Part shown: positions 1-5,267 of the stretch, one piece after another
Position numbering within the stretch: position 1 is the first letter of the stretch
Layout: each line of letters begins with the position of its first letter
Assembly: GCA_937121005.1 (NCBI GenBank)
Contig: CAKZKB010000681.1
Coordinates: 1-5,831, forward strand
Source: an uncultured cyanobacterium
GTDB lineage: Bacteria; Cyanobacteriota; Cyanobacteriia; Cyanobacteriales; Geitlerinemataceae
DNA: 5,831 nt
Direction: 5' to 3'
Made by a program: the position numbers and the translations under genes
The notes under the pieces: generated by a model
The model's input: the letters and a program-made list of their open reading frames with translations, nothing else
Told to the model about the DNA's origin: nothing
Databases searched by the model: none

Positions 1-335
1 GTAGCTGTGTCATCCGTTTCATGGATGGCTACCTGAGAGAAGCCATGAAAGGCGTACTGCCCGAAGAAACCCGCACCCGCATCAAAAAAACGGGTTGGAA
101 TGCTCCGGCTCACATCTGGTTTTCGGGAACGGGGCGCGAACGGTTGCTCGATTGGGTGCGATCGCGCTCGTTTCGCGATCGCGGTATTTATCGAGTTGAG
201 GAAGTCTGTCGGCTGATTGACGAACACGATCGCGCTGTCACCTCTGGGCAACTCGCCAACAATCATATGATGTTTCTGTGGCAGTTGGTTAATTTAGAAG
301 TGTGGTTATCGGGACTAAAGAGCGCAAATATTTGA
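1..335 (+). CDS. Asparagine synthetase-like amidotransferase, C-terminal end (5' truncated by window)
   Basis: Only the last 110 residues are visible; the reading frame is open from base 3 and ends at TGA 333-335. The fragment has the pattern of the end of the asparagine synthase domain (AsnB/AsnH type): a DGYLREA stretch, then LPEETRTR-KKTGW (visible residues 19-32) followed by P and W, and the closing FLWQLVNLEVW. In this family the N-terminal glutaminase domain releases ammonia and the C-terminal ATP-dependent domain amidates a carboxylate. Both catalytic centres lie outside the window and cannot be checked. Members are common in bacterial polysaccharide loci, where some are thought to amidate sugar acids rather than aspartate; the neighbours here favour that reading, but this is inference. 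The ATG at base 21 is an internal methionine, not the start. The gene converges on the minus-strand operon, and two HIP1 octamers lie inside it. Confidence 0.85.
   Translation, partial: SCVIRFMDGYLREAMKGVLPEETRTRIKKTGWNAPAHIWFSGTGRERLLDWVRSRSFRDRGIYRVEEVCRLIDEHDRAVTSGQLANNHMMFLWQLVNLEVWLSGLKSANI
158..182. repeat. Two HIP1 octamers (GCGATCGC)
   Basis: Perfect GCGATCGC palindromes occupy 158-165 and 175-182, nine bases apart, with a one-mismatch copy (ACGATCGC) at 226-233. HIP1 is a highly iterated palindrome of many cyanobacterial genomes and is the main taxonomic clue here. Both copies lie in coding sequence and are read through as Arg-Ser-Arg and Arg-Asp-Arg. Confidence 0.9.
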
Positions 336-346
336 GATTTCTGACA

Positions 347-370
347 TGGCACACAGAAGCTCTTCTGCCA
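347..370. other. Small hairpin after the asparagine-synthetase-like gene
   Basis: AGAAG (355-359) pairs with CTTCT (362-366) across a two-base loop. It can be extended by C354-G367, or alternatively by TGGC (347-350) with GCCA (367-370) leaving a four-base bulge. It begins 12 bases after the TGA of the upstream gene, a suitable place for a transcription end, but no T-run follows. A terminator role is only a guess. Confidence 0.25.
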
Positions 371-391
371 GGTAATACTGTGTATCTGAAA

Positions 392-420
392 TCATGGAAA
401 ACGAGAATCGATTTCCATGA
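392..420. terminator. 13-bp inverted repeat between convergent genes, possible terminator
   Basis: TCATGGAAAACGA (392-404) and TCGATTTCCATGA (408-420) form a 13-bp stem with a single A/A mismatch (401 against 411) and a GAA loop. It sits between the stop of the plus-strand amidotransferase-like gene (335) and the stop of the minus-strand glycosyltransferase gene (452), as expected for a shared terminator of convergent genes. On the minus strand the stem is followed by a short TTT; on the plus strand there is no T-tract, so it is not a textbook intrinsic terminator. The structure is clear; the function is inferred. Confidence 0.45.
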
Positions 421-451
421 ACGTAGCATAGCAGCAAAGGACAATAGCTTT

Positions 452-2008
452 CTAATTGGCCATAATTTGGTCTAATGCGTTGCGTGCGAGTTCGATGCTT
501 GGATCGATATATGTCATTGAAAAGTCTGGCTTTGCATATTGATGCGTACTGCGCTCTATCGCAGCAATTAAGTCCTCGTAGCCAGTAATATGGTCGAAAT
601 AGCCCCTCTCAATTTCCTGTGCGTAGTAAATATATCCATGTCTTTGACGCGGATCGACAATCCCTGTTTTAACATCAAATGCTGCTGCTTCGTGACATAC
701 TGTTGAAGCCTGAGTCACATGATAGTGGCAATGTTTGAGAAGGACGTAAAGCCCTATGGAAGTCGATAAATGAAGCTCAAAGTTCCGGCTACTCACTGTT
801 TTTAAAGCATGACAAACCAAATTCATTTCTCGTTCTCCTTTATGGAGAGGATGAAATCGAAGCAACCAGAACCACCGATCTCCAACCTGTTGCATAGCAG
901 GAATCAGTAGCTCGAGTATTTCTGGAAAATCAGCAAAGTGCTGTAGAGAGACTAGAATAACTTTTGGGTACTTCTTTAGTCCTTCAAGAAACTTCTGCTC
1001 TTCTTTACTGATATCTAAATTAGCCTCCAGCCACTTCCCTAGCCAGGGACTACCACCCACGATAGGAAGATGATGAATATAATTTCCTTCAAACTTAGGC
1101 CGTGTCTCGATGACATCTCGCTTACATCGGTCGCTCCAAACCCAAAATAAATCCGGCAAAAGTTCGTAACCGGATTGCGGAATTCTCGTCCAACTTGCAT
1201 ATTGTTTGTGATATCTTCCTTGTATCCCATGCTGAACTTCAACAGTTTGAATACCTAGCTCGTGACAAACGCGAATCAATGCCATTGCTGCTATATAGTA
1301 ATAACATACTAGAAAAACAACTCTTGGACGAATGGCAGAGAGTAAGTCTTTAAAAAAAGTAGAATAAGAATCAAGCAAATTTAGTTGCTCGATTAGATGT
1401 TTTTCATGAAGAAAACAGCCAGTATAATTTTTAACTACTATTTGTAGTTCTGAGAAGTTGGAAATTTTGTGAATGGTATTGCTGAATGGAGGTTCCAAGC
1501 ATTTTTTCAGAAGATTTTCTTTTGCCAAGCAGGGATAAGGATCAACAAAAATACTGGGATCCAAACGGGGTTGCTTTTGTCTGCTTGCCAAACAATCTAA
1601 CTCTAACTTGAGGGTATTAAATTTAGATTGACAAAGCTCTTGAATTGGATCGAGGTGGCGATCGACAAATTTTTTCTCAATTGTCGCAGTATAGTTCTCA
1701 AATCTGGAAAAAAACAAAACATCAGTTCGGCGAATGAGAGAAAAAGGTGTAAGTATCTCTCTCCAAGCCTGCGATTGCTTAACATATTCTTGTTTGATTT
1801 GGGAAAATGTCAGACGGAACGGCTCTGATTTAACCGTTGATTGGGTTTGGATAGGAATTTCATTAATATTGTTTGCTAATTGATAGAAAAAATAGTTAAT
1901 GTTAAGTCGCACCAGAGGCCAGATCTTTAGGCCTCGATAAGTTACCGAGTTAACATCAAATACTTGCTCTACAGCAACAATTTTTTCCAACTCTCGATCG
2001 ACAGACAT
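452..2008 (-). CDS. Capsule-synthesis-type GT-B glycosyltransferase candidate
   Basis: A 518-residue protein with no signal peptide or obvious membrane segment, so probably cytosolic. The C-terminal two thirds read like a GT-B fold. First comes a Rossmann-type half with a hydrophobic strand (229-238), an alpha helix and EVQHG (257-261), then PDLFWVWS (285-292) and VGGSPW (317-322). The second half has the strand KVILVSLQ (349-356), RFHPL (384-388) and TQASTVCHEAAAF (432-444). The R-x-HP motif followed by a Ser/Thr-rich STV--EA motif matches the layout of capsule-synthesis (KpsS/LipB-like) and related nucleotide-sugar transferases, in which the HP and the Ser/Thr bind the nucleotide. Donor and acceptor cannot be named. 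The first ~200 residues match nothing I recognise. The ATG at 2008 has a GAG seven bases upstream. It is the last gene of the minus operon, 53 bp after the oxygenase gene. Its 5' half is distinctly AT-rich (17 G+C of 60 in 1381-1440), unlike its neighbours. The general class is fairly secure, the exact family is not. Confidence 0.65.
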   Translation of the reverse strand: MSVDRELEKIVAVEQVFDVNSVTYRGLKIWPLVRLNINYFFYQLANNINEIPIQTQSTVKSEPFRLTFSQIKQEYVKQSQAWREILTPFSLIRRTDVLFFSRFENYTATIEKKFVDRHLDPIQELCQSKFNTLKLELDCLASRQKQPRLDPSIFVDPYPCLAKENLLKKCLEPPFSNTIHKISNFSELQIVVKNYTGCFLHEKHLIEQLNLLDSYSTFFKDLLSAIRPRVVFLVCYYYIAAMALIRVCHELGIQTVEVQHGIQGRYHKQYASWTRIPQSGYELLPDLFWVWSDRCKRDVIETRPKFEGNYIHHLPIVGGSPWLGKWLEANLDISKEEQKFLEGLKKYPKVILVSLQHFADFPEILELLIPAMQQVGDRWFWLLRFHPLHKGEREMNLVCHALKTVSSRNFELHLSTSIGLYVLLKHCHYHVTQASTVCHEAAAFDVKTGIVDPRQRHGYIYYAQEIERGYFDHITGYEDLIAAIERSTHQYAKPDFSMTYIDPSIELARNALDQIMAN

Positions 2009-2061
2009 AAATTCACTCTTGCTTACAAAAAGTTTTCCAAGCCGTTGTATTAAAGAAAGAC

Positions 2062-3393
2062 TTACTCTCTTCCATCCTCGATATCTCCTGGAGTATCCAT
2101 GAAATATTGCATAAGAATGGAGCGGGATCCCAACTTTTGTGGGAGTCCTCGGTGCGCACCACCAACATCGGCAAGGATCAGAGAGCCTGCTTCAGCTTCA
2201 ATGGGTATTATAGCATCCGCGAAAGGTTCGACTTCTTCCGAAGTATAACCGCTATTTTGAGCGGGTGGGTTTGTCGAATAGAATTTGTTCCGAATTAAAT
2301 CAGTATTCTGATGGCTTCCTTTAATATAACAAAAGGGACCATTTTCTAAGCTCGTATCTTGTAAATATAAAATCGACTTAATTTGAGAACGTAGCGCAAA
2401 CATATCTACGTGAAAATATCGAGTCTCTTTCGAGACTTGATTGTACTGATACCATAAATTTTTGCTGTACATAGGGCGACCCGAATAGGAACTTACTAAT
2501 CGAGTCACCATCGGATCGAACTTGTGAGCTTCGAGATCGGGAAGCAACCGCTCCAGATGGTAGATCCGAGACACCCCAGCGTCAGCACCAACTCCCCGCA
2601 GGCTTTGATGGCGGAGATAAGCGCCTTTAGGAAAATCAACATTGGTAGGAGTCGTGGTGACAATTTTCTCTAACGTTTGTCGCAGATATTGACAGGATTC
2701 GCGGCTGTAGTAGTTAGGGATCAGCACAAAACCATCGCGATGGAAACTTTGTAAATATCTGGCATATTCTGTTTCCGTTAGTTGATACGTTCGACTAAAA
2801 TCCTTTGAATAGATCGATTGAGATTTTAATTGCTCTAACCGAGAGCGAGCTTCGATAGAATCAGGAGCCATATCGAGAGCAAGTTTGCCAATTTTTAGAG
2901 CGCAATCGAAACGACCTTGACGTGCTAGAGAATCGCACAAGGTTATATAAGTATCGAGTTGATGCGCTGCTAAAATCGGTTGCCTGGATTGCTCGATGGA
3001 TTGGGCGATCGCTTCTAAAGCCACAGTTTCATCTGATTCTCCTAAAGCCTGCAAAACTTCTCCCAGTCGGCGATAAGTCTGAGAGTCGCTAGGCGAACAA
3101 GCTAAGGCATGGCGATATAACTCTGATGACTCTATTAAAGCTCCAGCTTCGGACATTAAGCCCGCACACTCTAAGGAAGCCTCTTTGCAATTCTCGCTAT
3201 ATTCCACTCCTTTAATAAAGGATTGGAAGGCTTGTCGTGTTTTATTGTGCTTCAAAAGAAGCTGCCCGAGTTGAAAATATAGATCGGGGGAGCATGGAGA
3301 TTCTTTAATGTTAACCGCCATCGAAGTGAAGTCAAAGTTCTTGTCAATTGAGTTCATAGGATTTGATGGAAATTCTAGAGATCTACCGACCAT
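2062..3393 (-). CDS. TPR-containing phytanoyl-CoA dioxygenase-like Fe(II)/2-oxoglutarate oxygenase
   Basis: A two-part protein of 443 residues. Residues 36-179 hold four tetratricopeptide units (36-69, 70-103, 104-137, 146-179) with the usual small and aromatic positions, for example LG at 42-43 and a Pro-Asp turn ending unit four. Residues ~204-435 form a PhyH-type double-stranded beta-helix oxygenase. The iron ligands are visible as H328-x-D330 (FHVD) and H414 (GGAHRG), and R424, ten residues after H414, is placed to bind the 2-oxoglutarate carboxylate, so the enzyme looks catalytically intact. Such enzymes hydroxylate small molecules, lipids or sugars using O2 and 2-oxoglutarate; the TPR part probably docks a partner or substrate. 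No signal peptide is seen, so it is likely cytosolic. The gene starts 15 bp after the FkbM-type gene. The ATG at 3393 lacks a clear Shine-Dalgarno; ATG 3357 (residue 13) is a real alternative because MNSID there resembles the methyltransferase start MNPID. The substrate is unknown. Confidence 0.85.
   Translation of the reverse strand: MVGRSLEFPSNPMNSIDKNFDFTSMAVNIKESPCSPDLYFQLGQLLLKHNKTRQAFQSFIKGVEYSENCKEASLECAGLMSEAGALIESSELYRHALACSPSDSQTYRRLGEVLQALGESDETVALEAIAQSIEQSRQPILAAHQLDTYITLCDSLARQGRFDCALKIGKLALDMAPDSIEARSRLEQLKSQSIYSKDFSRTYQLTETEYARYLQSFHRDGFVLIPNYYSRESCQYLRQTLEKIVTTTPTNVDFPKGAYLRHQSLRGVGADAGVSRIYHLERLLPDLEAHKFDPMVTRLVSSYSGRPMYSKNLWYQYNQVSKETRYFHVDMFALRSQIKSILYLQDTSLENGPFCYIKGSHQNTDLIRNKFYSTNPPAQNSGYTSEEVEPFADAIIPIEAEAGSLILADVGGAHRGLPQKLGSRSILMQYFMDTPGDIEDGRE
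3005..3012. repeat. HIP1 octamer (GCGATCGC)
   Basis: A third perfect HIP1 palindrome, within the TPR-encoding part of the oxygenase gene. It supports a cyanobacterial origin for the minus operon as well as for the left flank. Confidence 0.9.
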
Positions 3394-3408
3394 AAAGAAC
3401 AGGTTGAG

Positions 3409-4329
3409 TTAATGAAGACTGGCAAATCTGCCTTGAGGGGGAACTTGGGAAGACCTAACGATCTCAGCGATAACCGATTGTAAGATTTGGGTATGTTCCG
3501 CACAGCGTTCGATATGACTGTTTAAGATTTCGATCGCGTAGTCGGGATAACCGTACAAATCAGCTATAGCGGCTGACTTCACACATTTTACCAGTCCATC
3601 TCGATCTGAGGGAAAAACAGCAGGTTCCTTAAAGAAAAGTAGGTCGAGCCCGTGAACTTGCTGCTTGCCATACAAGCCAACGCGACCCGTAATTCTTCGC
3701 CGGCCTCCGGCGGCAATACCAACCTCAAATAGGTTAAAGTTAAGGTCGATCAACAAGGACATGACATCGTGAGCGAGATGCTGACCTTTGTGATATTCTA
3801 GAGTCCAGGTTTCTACTAATACGCCAAATATCTTAGTTTTGAGAGAGGCGACTGCCCCTTGCAATGCCTCGTATTCGGCTGAATGAACGTCCAATTTCAC
3901 AAAGTCACAATCTGACTCAGCAGACTGTAATACGGAGTCAATTGTGGTTGACTCTACACTCACATATCGCGAAGGACACCGAGGTTCCCATACCGCCTTA
4001 TCAAACTTGCCCAATAATTCCTGATTAGCAGGATAGACGCTTGAGGAACCAGGGCTATGGGCAATATGAATGCCAATCTTCCCATTCGCATCCCAAAGCG
4101 CTTTCGGATAGTAAACCCTCGATTTAACTCCCAAGGAGTTTAGACGATCGCACTCTTCCACATCAGGTTCAAACCCAATTGTCTTTAAATATCCCTTCGA
4201 CTCTATCAGCGCCCATTCCGGAGGAAGATCGTCCCTCGCACCACCATCCAAAAGTACAATTGGGTTCGCACCGATAATATTTTGGAATGAGGGAGTAAAA
4301 ACAAAGCGATTTGGATCGATTGGGTTCAT
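3409..4329 (-). CDS. FkbM-family SAM-dependent methyltransferase
   Basis: A 306-residue cytosolic protein that would transfer a methyl group from S-adenosylmethionine, typically to a hydroxyl of a sugar or secondary metabolite. SAM motif I is LLDGGAR (26-32), and the acidic residue at the end of strand 2 is E54 in IGFEPD. The FkbM hallmark (usually near IDFLKIDVQGAE--VLKGA) appears as CDFVKLDVHSAE followed by ALQGA (141-159), with His-Ser replacing the usual Gln-Gly. The later VETW stretch and LLIDLNFNLFEV (192-203) also fit. Residues ~240-306 form an extra helical tail ending in a polar segment. The frame stays open upstream to a TTG at 4371 (14 more residues). I chose ATG 4329 because it has GGA just upstream, though with only three bases of spacing, and because the TTG version adds low-complexity residues. 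It is the first gene of the minus operon, behind the promoter at 4422-4450. The family is well supported; the substrate is unknown. Confidence 0.88.
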   Translation of the reverse strand: MNPIDPNRFVFTPSFQNIIGANPIVLLDGGARDDLPPEWALIESKGYLKTIGFEPDVEECDRLNSLGVKSRVYYPKALWDANGKIGIHIAHSPGSSSVYPANQELLGKFDKAVWEPRCPSRYVSVESTTIDSVLQSAESDCDFVKLDVHSAEYEALQGAVASLKTKIFGVLVETWTLEYHKGQHLAHDVMSLLIDLNFNLFEVGIAAGGRRRITGRVGLYGKQQVHGLDLLFFKEPAVFPSDRDGLVKCVKSAAIADLYGYPDYAIEILNSHIERCAEHTQILQSVIAEIVRSSQVPPQGRFASLH

Positions 4330-4421
4330 AATTCCGTTGTAAGATCGCGGTTTCGATGGTGAGGCAAACAAGTCACTGTTGTTTACTTAATTAATGATGA
4401 ATTTTGAATTACACAAATTTC

Positions 4422-4450
4422 AGTATATCATAAAAACTATTTAATGTCAA
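4422..4450 (-). promoter_or_regulatory. Near-consensus sigma70-type promoter of the minus operon
   Basis: On the minus strand TTGACA (4450-4445) is a perfect -35 hexamer. A 17-base spacer follows, and then TATACT (4427-4422), matching the -10 consensus at five of six positions. TG lies one base upstream of the -10, giving an extended -10. Transcription would begin near 4415, about 86 bases before ATG 4329. It is correctly placed to drive the methyltransferase, oxygenase and glycosyltransferase genes together. Confidence 0.75.
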
Positions 4451-4475
4451 GAACTTATTTCACTTGAGGTAAAAT
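4447..4475 (+). promoter_or_regulatory. Weak promoter candidate for the deacetylase gene
   Basis: TAAAAT at 4470-4475 matches the -10 consensus in five of six positions and lies 52 bases before the ATG at 4528. The position for a -35 (4447-4452, TCAAGA) is poor and overlaps the -35 of the opposite promoter. An activator or a -35-independent sigma factor would be needed for strong expression. The call rests mainly on the -10 and the divergent gene layout. Confidence 0.35.
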
Positions 4476-4511
4476 ATGGAAATATCTGCTACTAATGTAA
4501 TTAGAGCTTTT

Positions 4512-4516
4512 GGGAG
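4512..4516 (+). promoter_or_regulatory. Shine-Dalgarno candidate for the deacetylase
   Basis: GGGAG ends 11 bases before the ATG at 4528, at the long end of normal spacing. It supports that ATG over the in-frame TTG at 4510, because the TTG start would place this purine stretch inside the gene. Confidence 0.4.
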
Positions 4517-4527
4517 TTTCTAGAGCA

Positions 4528-5250
4528 ATGACATCTTCAGACGCTGGTGTGTGTATTACCTTTGACGATAACTACGTCTATCAGTGGCACGGAGCGAAAG
4601 ATCTCTTTAAGGAGTATGGGGCGCGAGCGACTTTTTTTGTCGGGGGCTTCCATTCTCTCAGCGAGCACCAGCGATGGACGCTGCGCGATCTGGAACGGTA
4701 CGGTCACGAAATTGGCTACCATACGCTCAGCCATCCCAAAGCCAGCGACTTCCTGAAGCAGTTTTCCGTGCAAGACTATATCGATCGGGAAATTGTTCCG
4801 GGTTTGGCTCTGATGAAAAATTATGGCTTGGAACCAACGGCTTTTTGCTATCCGTTTTCAGACCGTAACGAGTCTCTCGATCGCGCCCTTCTCCATCACT
4901 TTCAGATTTTACGATGGGGATCTGCCGATGCCAAGCTCTGGTTTTGCCCTCCCTTTGGCAACCCGGTTGTCTGTGCGGGAAATATAGATCTGGCCGTTAA
5001 CCCAGAGCGATCGATAGAACAGATCCGATCCGAGCTTCACCGGGCAAAAGACGAGAACTCCGTTGTCGTTTACTACGCTCATCGAATTGGAGAGCGGGGA
5101 ATTCCATATTTTGTCCTAGACAAGATTTGTCAGATGGTCAAAGATATCGGGCTACAGTTTCATACCATCTCAGAACTGGCAGCATCCCCGACGAACGAGT
5201 CTTTGGTGGCGGCTGCCACTGCTGCTCCTTCCAACTCGGTTATTTTCTAG
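4528..5250 (+). CDS. NodB-type polysaccharide/carbohydrate deacetylase
   Basis: A 240-residue protein of the carbohydrate esterase 4 (NodB homology) type, which removes N- or O-acetyl groups from sugars using a metal ion. Motif 1 is TFDDN (11-15), with D13 as likely base and D14 as metal ligand. Motif 2 is HTLSH (65-69), supplying the two metal-binding histidines. Motif 3 appears as CYPF (107-110), as in family members that lack the classical Arg-x-Pro. The last catalytic histidine is probably H185 in YYAHRI. There is no signal peptide or membrane anchor, so it should act in the cytosol, perhaps on a nucleotide- or lipid-linked sugar, not on finished wall polymer. The last ~20 residues are Ala/Ser-rich and probably disordered. 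The frame could begin at TTG 4510, but ATG 4528 is better placed for GGGAG at 4512-4516. It is transcribed alone, divergent from the methyltransferase operon and convergent with the next gene. Confidence 0.88.
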   Translation: MTSSDAGVCITFDDNYVYQWHGAKDLFKEYGARATFFVGGFHSLSEHQRWTLRDLERYGHEIGYHTLSHPKASDFLKQFSVQDYIDREIVPGLALMKNYGLEPTAFCYPFSDRNESLDRALLHHFQILRWGSADAKLWFCPPFGNPVVCAGNIDLAVNPERSIEQIRSELHRAKDENSVVVYYAHRIGERGIPYFVLDKICQMVKDIGLQFHTISELAASPTNESLVAAATAAPSNSVIF

Positions 5251-5267
5251 CACTTGTTTGTGGCAAC

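Noticed and set aside
1039..1242. Open frame inside the glycosyltransferase gene, same strand but different frame
   Set aside because: It fully overlaps a well-supported longer gene, and its product has no recognisable domain.
1603..1828. Short overlapping open frames on both strands within the glycosyltransferase gene
   Set aside because: They are shadows of the larger gene in an AT-rich stretch with no domain or convincing start signal.
2107..2298. 63-codon plus-strand frame opposite the oxygenase gene
   Set aside because: It lies antisense to the conserved oxygenase core, and its codons mirror that constraint.
4387..4394. TTAATTAA palindrome in the leader of the minus operon
   Set aside because: A short AT palindrome is expected by chance in this AT-rich spacer, and there is no second copy to suggest an operator.
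4464..4495. Alternative plus promoter using TTGAGG (4464-4469) and TACTAA (4490-4495)
   Set aside because: The 20-base spacer is too long and the -10 matches at only three of six positions.
4537..4868. Three short frames overlapping the deacetylase gene (one antisense, two plus)
   Set aside because: They cover the conserved NodB motifs in other frames and have no independent support.
5206..5219. GTGGC/GCCAC hairpin with a four-base loop near the end of the deacetylase gene
   Set aside because: It lies inside coding sequence, has only five strong pairs and no T-run on either strand. It fits Ala-rich codon use better than a terminator.
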